A DNA stretch of 64,000 nt from Odiellus spinosus (taxonomy: Eukaryota > Arthropoda > Arachnida > Opiliones > Phalangiidae): contig CAWUCO010000226.1 of assembly GCA_963920705.1 (NCBI GenBank), positions 33,151 to 97,150 of the forward strand, in the 5' to 3' direction. Below, piece by piece: positions 10,771 through 20,304 of this stretch. The position numbers and the translations under genes were made by a program. Under the pieces are notes generated by a model that had not been told where the DNA came from, made no database searches, and saw only the letters and a list, made by a program, of their open reading frames with translations. Every line of letters starts with the position of its first letter. Position 1 is the first letter of the stretch.

Positions 10771-12704
10771 TTATTTAATATTTTCTAAACAAACTTCATA
10801 CTCTGTTTTAAAATCCTGATCTAAGATGTCTTGGGTTTCATCGCGCCATGGCGTAAACAACATTATTTGTGCTCTATAAAAATTTTCTGGATCTTTTTGC
10901 AAATTAAACCTTCGATATCTTACTATTTTAGAGTGGCCACTTTTTCGAACGAACCCGGAAGAATCCTTAAGTTTTAGCCAATTACCATACGATTCAACCT
11001 CAATGTTTTCTACGTCATCATCATTGGGTTGGGGATTAGGGACTGCTCTTCGACTTTTGGCAAACTCATACCAAGCAGCGAACTGAGCTAAAGTTGTCAT
11101 CTCCAACTCATCAGGTCTATGGACATAATGATCTAAAATCCCATTGGAAAAGACATTGTCACTGTCTTCTGGCAACTCTTGAAGTTCCACTTGGCTTTTA
11201 AGAATGTGTACACGTTTTTCGGGCAAATTTGTATTAATGAACGTACACGCTCTACTACACCTTATCACAGGAATTTGCAAACAAGAATAAGCCGCCTCCT
11301 GCGCACTTATCTCGTGTGAATTTAAAAATTTATTCGCTATAACTTTCAATTTCTCTTTAACTGTACATTTGTCTTTATTCGCTTGCTTTGCGGCTGTACG
11401 CAAGAGGTCCGACATGCCTCTTAGCGATTTTCCAATATAAGATACAATGTACATAACGCAAGCGTAGGGATCGAGAACATACTGAATATCCATATTTGCA
11501 TGCCAAAGTCCCAAAATTTCCTTATTATAAAGATTAACCCTAGTATCTTTAGGATTTCTTTTCAATAGAACTGTTTTTCTTTTAATATCGTGAGTTATAG
11601 CAGAAATATACTCTTCTTCAGTCATGTTTAATTTCGCTAACAATTCCTCAAATGTATTAACCCAAAGTTCCTTTTCCTTAGTTTGCAAAGTATCGTACAA
11701 ACGTTTACTATTTTATATGCATTTCTTTTCTACCTCCGCCGTTCCAACCACCCTTTTCTTTGGATCGTATATTAGCGTACAGGGCATGGGTGGAAAAGGA
11801 ATTCCAAAGCGGCAAACTGAACTATTATTAACCTTTTTTTTACACGTTGTCGTGGGTCTATGAAACTGTAGCCGTGTCAATAAATTTAAGTTTTCATCAT
11901 CATGCTCACCAGCGCATGCAATAATTTCATCGACAAACTTTTCTACTTCTTTGACATTAGAAAAGTCGTCCTTCAATTTTGGAGCCCCTTTTATCCATAT
12001 AAGTCCATGCTGGTGAGGAGAGCCCCTTTGCTGTATTTCTACTCTAAAGTAGTATTCTTCTACTATACCTAGGGGGCCTAATTTCTGCAGAGCTTTAAAA
12101 GCTCGGAAACGGTAGTCAAAATAACGAGCGCAAGTAACTGGGTCATCCTGAATAAGCTTTGCTTTTTCGGCGTAACTTAAACTTAAAACCTCTTGGTTTT
12201 CTAGAACTTCTTGCCCAGAAGTAGAGCGCAATACGTTTAAAAGCTCGGGCCATTTACTTTCCGCAGCTGAAAGCGTCACAAAAAGAGTAGCTGTCCCAAG
12301 TTGTCTTAGCATCACCAGCATCTCTTTTAGCCTGTGTTGCCAATAAGACGGAGAAGATTGTAGTCTTTCGAGAACTCTAAAACCATCATCATGCTTTATA
12401 AGCGTATCAATAGCCCCCTCAGAGGCGAGATACCCGGCCGTGAAATTCAACCCCTCTTTTTTTACTTTTTCTCATACACACTTGTATAGATTGACTAATT
12501 TTGTTCGTTTCTAATTTAACCAAAGAATAAAACAACTTCGAAGGATTCTTCGCACATCGGCATTTCGAAGTTCCCACTTCTCGATATTCCCATAGCTACT
12601 TTTGACATTGAGTTCTTTTTTTCACCCACATAAATACTCGGGAAAGACAATTCCTCCGAATCCTCGTCAAACAACAATGACATTGGTTTTTGCCCTTGGT
12701 TTCG
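10771..12704 (-). pseudogene. Helentron Rep domain (HUH nuclease), broken
   Basis: Rolling-circle replication initiator domain that nicks and joins DNA during transposition. The metal-binding HUH motif is visible as QQRGSPHQHGLIWIKGAP (near 12030). The catalytic tyrosine region is visible as MYIVSYIGKSLRGMS (near 11430), with the usual two tyrosines four residues apart. The two long frames 12450-11713 and 11700-10771 are in the same register, separated by an in-frame stop near 11713; another stop at 10771 separates Rep from the helicase. The conserved N-terminal fragment starting at an ATG at 12683 is in a different frame, so a frameshift lies between 12683 and 12450. Confidence 0.85.
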
Positions 12705-14394
12705 GACTTGAAATTTAGTGGGCTACACATACTCGCGTGCTGATGAACTCGATTTTACGCAAGTCACAAATACACATATCTTCCTTTGGTTAAATGACGT
12801 TATTATGCTTTAAAGGTGTGCAAATTGAAGCTAAGCGGGTTTTACACGCACTTATTTACTTTAGACATTCGGAGAAATTGAAAAAAAAAAATTAGAACTC
12901 TAAGGTTTTGGCCATTTAGATCTACTAAACATGCCAGCACGCGTTCTTCGTAAATCTATTTATATCTTTACGCTGATGACGTGAATGCACCAATTAATAT
13001 CCTTAAGAGAGCGCATTAGATGCGATAGATGCAAGGAAGTCGCCTAGACATTAATGGCGTTTTGCGCGAGAAATTGCAAATATTAATGAAGAATTTACTA
13101 CAAATCCAGCGTTTCTTGTGAATTATACCCTTGCGTATACGCGACATTTTCGCGCAAAACAAATTCGCAAATATAGCAAACACGCGAGAAATTGAAAAAA
13201 TGAAATTGAAAGCGCGTGCTAGAAACTTGTTCTTATAACCAAGTCCCAATACATTGTTTACAGCTTCGCTAGGAAGTAAGTTTATCCCGGTACATAAAGC
13301 TAATTCTCTCAATATTCAGTCGAAAAGAAAAAAAATAATAAAATCATTTCCAATGTCCATGTATACGCGCCATACAATCATCTCTATGTCCCTGTAAACG
13401 CACCTTTATCTCTTATCTAAATTATGTCGTTTCTATCTTGGATGCCCGTGTAAACGTACCTTTATTTAGATTCTTCAATCCACCCCAAGTTTGCAGCAAG
13501 CCTTAGCCTATACTGCCCGTTATACCTTTGCTTTTTGGACTAAATGATATATGGAAAACAGCTTAGCGCGTGTTGCCAACTCAAGCTGGTATTAAACGTT
13601 CAAATTTCACTAAATTTTTGGACAATTTCTTAAATATCTTCTAAACTATCTCGAATTTTTAATTGATTTTTCAGCTTCGTTATTAATTAGATTCAGTTTA
13701 ACAATATTATGATATTAAATTAAAATTTAAATGCAATACGCTTCAATTCACTAAAAGATATCGCGGCATAAGGCCAAAATAGTTAGGGCATGGAAAAGGG
13801 GTATATATAGCTTTCGCGAACCTTTATTCATCAAGCGAGTAGCCGAGAAGAGTTGGGGAAACCCCCCCCCCCTTCTCAACGGCTAGACCTTTATCGTAAC
13901 CCTAGGCATTCGGTAACCCTAGGCATTCGGTAACTGCACCACAAAGACCCATGAGGGAGGAGATAGTGGAGTGGAAGGTTGATGTGGACTATATTAGTGA
14001 GGGACGCCTCGCTAATATGGCCCGTTGAGATCGGACACTAGAGGTTGGACCTCTGTGTGGGGATGGTCGGAGGTGATTATAACAGTGGGAGACTCCCATT
14101 GCTTTCAACTGTCCAGCATCGAGGTTTGACCGTAAAGTGGATGGTGGAATGCGATAATATACAATTGGAGACGTCCTATTGTATATAATTGCACGACACC
14201 TGAAACTCAATGTGGTAATTCCCGTTAAACGGAATTGAACCATAAGCTGGCATGATAACGTCTCTAGACTTTTGGCTCCACGAGCTAGGTCACGTGATTT
14301 CCGTTTACACAGGATATCCGCTTACGGCGGAAGTGACACACACACACACACACACCCACACAGACAGACACGATCAAAGTTCAGTCGGGGAGGT
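12697..14394. mobile_element. Hairpin-ended repeat family, copy A
   Basis: Shares long blocks with the other copies: 12706-12770 with 25960-26030; 13010-13330 with the inverse of about 52540-53240; 13440-14394 with the inverse of 18171-19150 and with 26200-27230. It ends at the family terminus GTTCAGTCGGGGAGGT. An AC-rich microsatellite at 14337-14371 sits just inside this end. The left arm of the terminal hairpin present in copies B and C is missing here. Three internal hairpins lie at 13991-14018, 14082-14101 and 14159-14186. Confidence 0.75.
13991..14186. repeat. Three tandem hairpins in copy A
   Basis: Three consecutive inverted repeats about 70-90 bp apart, each with GACGTC, GACGCC or a shortened form at the tip. 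First: ATATTAG / CTAATAT at 13991-14018. Second: CAGTGGGAG / CTCCCATTG at 14083-14101. Third: ATACAAT / ATTGTAT at 14159-14186. The same three occur in copies B and C; copy D keeps the middle one. They could be transposase-binding or RNA-folding elements; role unknown. Confidence 0.7.
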
Positions 14395-14864
14395 AAAAAT
14401 ATCCGGAAGTATTAGAAAATAAACTTGAAAGGTAAGCCACTTTCAAAAAACCAAATCTCATAGAATAACATTACGAATTTGGCCATGCGCGAAACCAGCT
14501 AAGTACCAAACAAAGGTCAATTCAGAATTAATTTTAAAATACTTAGACTTAATATTTTTAAACGAAACTTAGAAAAGGCACACGTTCGAACTTTAATCTT
14601 TCATTTAAAATTAGTTTCAACTGTAACAAACGATTATTTCCATAAGTTATGTCCCGGAACAGACATGTCCTCGAAAAAGTCGATTTTAATGTTATTTCTA
14701 TGGGAAAATGGAGCGTTTTGATTGGCTAGAGACTGAATTTTTTAGGAAATTGAAATAGCATTACAGATGATGATCAGCCCGAATACAATTTTAAATTTTA
14801 ATTGATCTTAGGTAATTTATGACATTTTTGCTTTTATGAAAATTATACAAAATTTGTTGTATAA

Positions 14865-14889
14865 GTTTCTATTGTGTAGTAGTTATCAG
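14865..14889 (+). pseudogene. tRNA-Val 5' fragment
   Basis: Only the acceptor 5' strand and D-arm (TTCTATTGTGTAGTAGTTATC) remain; the rest is deleted into the spacer. Confidence 0.7.
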
Positions 14890-14975
14890 CCCGAATACAA
14901 TATTAAATTTTAATTGATCTTAGGTAATTTATGACATTTTTGCTTTTATGAAAATTATACAAAATTTGTTGTATA

Positions 14976-15048
14976 AGTTTCTATTGTGTAGTAGTTATCA
15001 CCTCCGCCGAACACGCGGAAGGACCCAGGTTCGACCCTGGCAGATACA
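14976..15048 (+). tRNA. tRNA-Val (AAC)-like, degenerate
   Basis: Anticodon stem TCCGC/GCGGA is intact with anticodon AAC, but the invariant U33 is replaced by G and the T-loop region lacks one base. Probably a pseudogene. Confidence 0.55.
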
Positions 15049-15122
15049 ATGTTAAATTTTAATTTATCTTAGGTAATTTATGTCATTTTTGCTTTTATAA
15101 AAAATATACAAATGTAGGATGA

Positions 15123-15195
15123 GTATCTATGGTGTAGTGGTTATCACGTCCGCCTAACACGTGGAAGGACCCAGGTTCGAGGCCTAGTAGATACT
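15123..15195 (+). tRNA. tRNA-Val (AAC), best-preserved unit
   Basis: Acceptor GTATCTA/TAGATAC pairs perfectly. D-arm, anticodon loop CTAACAC (anticodon AAC) and T-loop TTCGAGG are in place; the anticodon stem has one G-U pair and the T-stem one mismatch. Box A and box B are recognisable. Discriminator base is T instead of the usual A. Confidence 0.75.
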
Positions 15196-15271
15196 ATATC
15201 AAATTTTAATTAATCTTAGGTAATTTATGACATTTTTGCTTTTATGAAAATTATACAAAATCTGTGCATAA

Positions 15272-15344
15272 GTATCTATGGTGTAGTAGTTATCATCTCC
15301 GCCTAACACGCGGAAGGGCACCCGTTCGACCACTGGCAGATACA
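15272..15344 (+). tRNA. tRNA-Val (AAC)-like, T-arm degraded
   Basis: Acceptor, D-arm and anticodon arm are recognisable with anticodon AAC, but the T-stem strands no longer pair well. Confidence 0.5.
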
Positions 15345-15417
15345 ATGTTATATTTTAATTGATCTTAGGTAATATATGTCATTTTTGCTTTTATAAAAAT
15401 ATACAATTATAAGATGA

Positions 15418-15490
15418 GTATCTATGGTGTAGTGGTTATCACGTCCGCCTAGTAGGCGGAAGGACCTAGGTTCGAGGCCTGGTAGAGACA
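15418..15490 (+). tRNA. Val-type tRNA body with Thr anticodon AGT
   Basis: Anticodon stem TCCGC/GCGGA pairs perfectly, but the loop reads CTAGTAG, giving anticodon AGT (Thr). The rest matches the tRNA-Val units; the acceptor stem has one mismatch and the T-stem one wobble. Either a decayed copy or an anticodon-switched gene. Confidence 0.6.
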
Positions 15491-15542
15491 ATATTATATT
15501 TTAATTGATCTTTGGTAATTTATGACATTTTTTCTTTTATAT

Positions 15543-15598
15543 TGGTTATCACGTCCCCTAACACGCGGAAGGACCCAGGTTCGAGCCCTGGTAGATAC
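15543..15598 (+). pseudogene. tRNA-Val fragment lacking the 5' end
   Basis: Acceptor 5' strand and part of the D-arm are missing, and one base is lost from the anticodon stem; the T-arm and acceptor 3' strand are intact. Confidence 0.65.
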
Positions 15599-15675
15599 AA
15601 TATTAAATTTTAATTGATCTTAGGTAATTTATGTCATTTTTGCTCTTATAAAAGATATAAAAAAGCTGTAGCATA

Positions 15676-15748
15676 ATAACTATGTTGTAATTGCTATCAC
15701 GTCCGCCTAAAACGCGGAAGGACCCAGGTTCGAGCCCTGGTAGATACA
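15676..15748 (+). pseudogene. tRNA-Val-like unit with AAA anticodon
   Basis: The loop reads CTAAAAC (anticodon AAA). The acceptor 5' strand (ATAACTA) mismatches TAGATAC at two positions and the D-arm is altered. The T-arm is perfect. Confidence 0.55.
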
Positions 15749-15825
15749 ATATTAAATTTTAATTAATCTTAGGTAATTTATGACATTTTTGCTTTTATAA
15801 AAGATTTACAAAATGTGTTGGATAA

Positions 15826-15898
15826 GTATCTATGGTGTAGTGGTTATCAAGTCCACCTAACACGCAGAAAGACCCAGGTTCGTGCCCTGGTAGACACA
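15826..15898 (+). pseudogene. tRNA-Val (AAC)-like, anticodon stem broken
   Basis: Anticodon loop CTAACAC is kept, but the stem strands TCCAC and GCAGA do not pair at two positions, and the T-loop reads TTCGTGC. Confidence 0.55.
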
Positions 15899-15970
15899 GT
15901 ATTAAATTTAATAAATCCTAGGTAATTTATGTCATTTTTGCTTCTATAAAAATATACGAATGTAGGATGA

Positions 15971-16030
15971 GTAGCTATGGTGTAGTGGTTATCACGTCCG
16001 CCTAACATGCAGAAGGGCCCTGGTAGATAC
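15971..16030 (+). pseudogene. tRNA-Val-like unit with T-arm deletion
   Basis: The 5' half and anticodon loop CTAACAT are present, but the T-loop and most of the T-stem are deleted. Confidence 0.65.
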
Positions 16031-16108
16031 AATATTATATTTTAATTGATCTTAAGTAATTTATGGCATTTTTGCTTTTATAAAAGATATACAAAAGTAG
16101 TAGGATAA

Positions 16109-16181
16109 GTATCTATGGTGTAGTGGTTATCACGTCCGCGTAACACGCGGAAGGGCACCCGTTCGAACGCTGGTAGATACA
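16109..16181 (+). tRNA. tRNA-Val (AAC)-like, T-stem degraded
   Basis: Acceptor and anticodon stems pair perfectly; anticodon is AAC, though U32/U33 context reads GT. The T-stem strands mismatch. Confidence 0.5.
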
Positions 16182-16257
16182 ATATTAAATTTCTTTTATC
16201 TTAGGTAACTCATGTCATTTTTGCTTTTATAAAAAATATACAAATGCTGTAGGATAA

Positions 16258-16330
16258 GTATCTATGTTATAGTGCTTATTACGTCCGCCTAACTCGCGGA
16301 AGTTCCCAGGTTCGAGCCCTGGTAGATAAA
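16258..16330 (+). tRNA. tRNA-Val (AAC)-like
   Basis: Anticodon stem and T-arm pair perfectly and the anticodon is AAC. Defects: acceptor 3' end reads TAGATAA, and the D-arm carries several changes. Confidence 0.5.
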
Positions 16331-16407
16331 ATATTAAATTTTATTTGATCTTGGGTAATTTATGACATTTTTGCTTTTATAAAAGATATACAAAAGCTGT
16401 AGTAGAT

Positions 16408-16444
16408 GTATCTATGGTGTAGTAGTTATCACGCCCGCCTAACA
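16408..16444 (+). pseudogene. tRNA-Val 5' half cut in the anticodon loop
   Basis: Runs from the acceptor 5' strand through CGCCTAACA and then switches directly into retrotransposon sequence. Confidence 0.75.
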
Positions 16445-18120
16445 TTTAGCGGGGCTCCAGTAAAAGTTTTAGGCATAATTCTTGGTTATGATCGTCCTGC
16501 GGTTTTAACCTTAAATTGGGAGGGTCGTCTACACAAGTTTAAACGGGTATTACACGTATGGAAAGGGCGTAGTTTGTCCCTTGCGGGCAAAGTTATTGTT
16601 GTTAATGTCCTTGCGGCTTCGGTTCTCTGGCATGTGCTGGAAATTTATGATCTACCTGATTCATGGTATAGTGAGGTTAAAGCCCTCATTCTTCAATTTC
16701 TTTGGGGCGAGGCGCCGCACGCTTTGTCCTATGACACTTTAACCCGCAGTAAGGACACGGGGGGTTTTGGTCTTTTAGATCTCAGTCGGAAACAACTCAC
16801 AATCCGTTTAAAAGAGTGTTTTCAGGTAGTGGCTGGGTTGCGTCCGACGTACACCTTTTCCATTGCCTCCTCTTTCTTCGACCGTTATGGGGGTGGTTTG
16901 CTTCAGGGTATCACTGTTTTTCGTTCCACTCTCGTTCGGCGCCTGCTGTGTGATATGCTCAAACGGTATGCTTCAATGTTAATGGCTTGGAAGGAATTTC
17001 TCCTTCGCACTAATCTCACGCTTTTACCACCGCAGAGTATATTCCAAGAGCCTTTATTTTATAACCCCGCTTTTGCTTTACCTAGGGTCACGCTGACAGA
17101 TCGCCGCCAGTTGTCGACCTGCGGTTTAATTTTCGTTGGGGACCTTTGCTACGAGGTAATCCCGGGTTTTTAGCCAGACGCTGCTCTTACTGAATTTTGC
17201 GAGGATCTGCCCATGCATAGCCCTCGTCTCTCTACTATACTGGCTGTACTTAAGTCTTCGCTCCCCCAAAGGTTTCTCGATGTTATCCATGTGCCTCAAC
17301 CACTAAAGCCCCCCGCGGATAAACTTATCCTCACGTCCCAGGACGGCTCTGTTTATGATATGGCGAAGGCCTCCAGTAAATCTATTTATACAGCTTACTC
17401 TATGCCTGAGGTCTTACCAGAATCGAGGGGGGAGGAGGGTTGGAGGGTTTTTTTGGGGCCCCACTCCCTAAAGTGTCTTTCACCTCTTTAGCCAACACGG
17501 ATCTGGTTCCGTTATTGTCGAGTGCCAATTTGAGGGTCTATCATATGGGTTATTTGGTCAAACGCCGTTTATTTTCCGCCGGTGTAACGGACACTTCAGA
17601 TTGTCCCCTATGCGGGATGGCCCCCGAAACGGTACCACATTTGTTCCTTGAGTGCCCAGTTGTGCAGGAGTGGCTAGCTTGGCTTTTTTCTGATTGCTTT
17701 GGTTTCCCAGGTTTCGCAATTCCGTCGGTTTGAAGAGTATGTACTTTATTTTTGGGCATGTCCCGCGAAACTCTGGCAAATCCGGGCAGTATTGGGAAGC
17801 CGTTGCTTTTTGCATGGCAAAGGCTAAAGAAACAATTTGGTCCCAAAGGTGTCTTTTTAATCTAGGGGAAATTCGCGATTCGCGCTCATTACAGTATCGT
17901 TTCCGCTCCCTCTTAAGGCGCGAGGCGCGGTACCTCATTGATTGGTCTTTAAAGAATAGGCCTAATAAGCTTGATTTTATATCCGCCCTCACTTTGCCAT
18001 GTTTGACTGCCTACTAGAGCTTTCTTTTTGCCGGTAATTTTGATGTTGGACATATCCCTTGTGATCTTATCATGGCTAATTTTTAGTTAAATTTTAAATT
18101 TTGGTTTTCTTGTTAATTCT
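16445..18120 (+). pseudogene. 5'-truncated L1/Tx1-like non-LTR retrotransposon
   Basis: C-terminal part of a LINE polymerase protein. Frames 16445-17173 and 17213-17491 share one register with a stop near 17173; the coding then shifts to 17440-17733 and again to 17694-18017. Recognisable parts: the thumb-like segment VKVLGIILG and GRSLSLAGKVIVVNVLAAS, and the C-terminal cysteine motif CPLCGMAPETVPHLFLECP (CxxC, then H and C), as in L1/Tx1-type elements. All upstream reverse transcriptase motifs are missing. The sequence is visibly richer in G+C than its neighbours. A short 3' untranslated stretch precedes copy B of the hairpin-ended family. Confidence 0.75.
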
Positions 18121-18171
18121 TTACTAGTTTATTGCTAACTCAATTCCTCATTTTAGCTTAAAAACATTTCT

Positions 18172-18205
18172 ACCTCCCCGACTGAACTTTAGTTCAGGGG
18201 GAGGT
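18172..18205. repeat. Terminal hairpin of copy B
   Basis: ACCTCCCC and GGGGAGGT form the outer stem, CTGAACT and AGTTCAG the inner stem, with a TT loop and a small GA bulge. Equivalent hairpins are at 27197-27230 (copy C) and 23038-23072 (copy E). Confidence 0.85.
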
Positions 18206-18410
18206 TTACACTGGTCGTGTCTGTGTGTGTGTCTGTGTGTGTCACTTCCTGTGTAAGCGGATATCCTGTGTAAGCGGAAATCACGTGACCTAGCTCGTGG
18301 AGCAAAAAGTCTAGAGACGTAATCATGCCAGCTTATCGTTCAATTCCGTTTAACGGGAATTACCTCCTTTAAGCGTGGCTGCCACATTGAGTTTCAGGTG
18401 TCGTGCAATT

Positions 18411-18617
18411 ATATGCAACAGGACGTCTCCAATTGCATATTATCGCCTTTCACCATCCACTTTACGGTCAAACCTCAATGCTGGACAGTAGAAGGCGATT
18501 ACACGCAATGGGACGTCTCCCATTGTTACAATCACCTCCGATCATCCCTACACCAAGGTCCAACCTCAAGTGTCCGATCTCAGCGGGCCATATTAGCGAG
18601 GCGTCCCTCACTAATAT
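18411..18617. repeat. Three tandem hairpins in copy B
   Basis: ATATGCAA / TTGCATAT (18411-18440), CAATGGGA / TCCCATTG (18506-18525) and ATATTAG / CTAATAT (18590-18617). The tips read GACGTC, GACGTC and GGCGTC. Confidence 0.75.
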
Positions 18618-19491
18618 AGTCCTTCCACTCCACTATCTCCTCCCTCTACGGGTCTTTGTGGTGCAGTTACCGAATGCCTAGGGTTACGATAAACGTCTAG
18701 ACGTTGAGAAGGGGGGGGGTTTCCCCAACTCTTCTCGGTTACTCGCTCGATGAATAAAGGTTCGCGAAAGCTATATATACCCCTTTTCCATGCCCAAACT
18801 ATTTAGGCCTTATGCCGCGATATCTTTTAGTGAACTGAAGCGTATAATGCATTTAAATTTTAATTTAATATGATAATATTGTTAAACTGAATCTTATTAA
18901 TAACGAAGCTGAAAAATCAATTAAAAATTCGAGATAGTTTAGAAGATATTTAAGAAATTGTCCAAAAATTAAGTGAAATTTGACCGTTTAATACCAGCTT
19001 GAGTTGGCAACACGCGCTAAGCTGTTTACATATATCATTTAGTCCAAAAAGCAAAGGTATAACGGGCAGTATAGGCTAAGGCTTGCTGCAAACTTGGGGT
19101 GGATTGAAGAATCTAAATAAAGGTACGTTTACACGGGCATCCAAGATAGAAATGATATAAGATTTAAAGCTGAGGCGGATTGATACAAAATGTTAAACCT
19201 CTTAAGAAAAATGATAGTGGTGAAAACTCTCCTTGAACAAAAGTACAGTAGGTTTCCCGTGTTTAAAAAACAACAATTTTGAAGAAAAAATTAGATCTGA
19301 TGCTGGAAAAAAATAGACTTCAGTTTTCTCCACTATAAAACCAAGAAACATTTCCGATTATTTTCATAATCGAAATAAGCCGTGTGTTGTGAACTTCGAG
19401 ACCAGGAGACCAGACCAGACAAGAGGAGACGAGGCCAGACCAGACGAAAGAGAGCTATAATGACTTAAGGGAGATAGTCAACCAGCGCAGA

Positions 19492-20122
19492 ATGTTATCA
19501 CCATTTGAAGTCAACAGAGCAGCGACACGGCTTTCATTTATCACCAGAAAGAGACGGCCGGCTACGAAGAATTGAAACGTGCAAGCAGTAAGTGTTTTCG
19601 AATTCGACATATGAGATACCTACAGTCAGTAAAAGCTCGGCAGTTCTTCATACGGCCTCGTAATTGTAAACATAAAAGCAGCTATTCAAATATAAGTACT
19701 AACGGTATGGAAATTAGTCTACTTTCAGTCTTTTAAGATATTTTTTTATAATAGGAGTGGAAGCTAACGTCTTGTCAGCCGGTTTGGAAAATAACCTCTC
19801 GACCATCTCCATCCTTGGATTCTTCCAATGACTGGGATCACTTAATGAAAATATCAGTAATGGTCCTCTATTAGCACGTCAAATCAAGAATTTCATACGA
19901 AAATTGTACCGGAAGTAATTACCAATCATCTACCGATAATGGGCTGTAAATGGAACATTCAGTCTACAATATTTCTTGGTTTGTCCAAAAGGAACTTGCT
20001 ACTACATCTTCGTCGTGTTGATTCCTTGTCTTTTTTGCCATCCCAGACTAAATTCTTTGTCTTTATCAAATCAGTGGAGTAGCAAAGGTAATCACACAGT
20101 ACAGCCTATACTCAAGTGTTAA
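19492..20122 (+). pseudogene. Shared unidentified frame, copy B
   Basis: Corresponds to the frame at 51927-51292. The start is conserved (MLSPFEVNRAATRLSFITRK), and a frameshift follows RRPAT. The C-terminal part keeps VNGTFSLQYFLVCPKG, then a hydrophobic stretch YYIFVVLIPCLFC, ending QPILKC and a TAA at the same place as in the other copies. Amino acids differ from the other copies mostly by conservative changes. Family not recognised. Confidence 0.5.
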
Positions 20123-20169
20123 TTTAAATTACAAGAACTTGTATTTTACATATTTACTTAGAAAATAAA

Positions 20170-20304
20170 CATTTCATTTGGTGCGTCTATTAAGAAATCT
20201 ACGCCCTGCCGCATATAATTATGGGTAACGCAGGACATTTCATTTGGTGTGTATATTAAGAAGTCTACGACCTGCCGCATATAATTATGGGTAACGCAGG
20301 ACAC
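20170..20304. repeat. ~70 bp tandem duplication
   Basis: A block starting ACATTTCATTTGGTG and ending GGGTAACGCAGGACA occurs twice in a row with four mismatches. The equivalent places in copies D (near 37190) and F (near 51190) hold a single copy. Confidence 0.85.

Larger units (their letters stand above)
8452..12704 (-). mobile_element. Decayed Helentron (Rep-helicase-endonuclease)
   Basis: A single rolling-circle transposon coding region runs right to left. Order on the minus strand: an N-terminal fragment (12683 downward, with SLLFDEDSEELSFPSIYVGE), the HUH Rep domain (12450-10771), the PIF1-type helicase (10674-8987) and an AP-type endonuclease (9003-8452). Rep plus helicase plus a C-terminal endonuclease is the architecture of Helentrons (Helitron2), not of classical Helitrons. 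At least three in-frame stops and several frameshifts break it, so it is not autonomous now. Its upstream edge near 12700 abuts a copy of the hairpin-ended repeat family. Terminal motifs of the element were not located. Confidence 0.85.
14750..16444 (+). repeat. Tandem tRNA-Val array, decaying
   Basis: About twelve units spaced 110-160 bp apart. Each is a tRNA-Val-like gene followed by a conserved AT-rich spacer with TTAAATTTTAATTGATCTT and TTTTTGCTTTTAT. The T-run 8-15 bp after the tRNA 3' end would serve as an RNA polymerase III terminator. Most units carry deletions or stem mismatches, so few look functional. Confidence 0.85.

Noticed and set aside
16406-16444. ATG at 16406 as the start of the LINE protein
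   Set aside because: The first ~13 codons are tRNA-Val sequence; LINE homology begins at about 16445.
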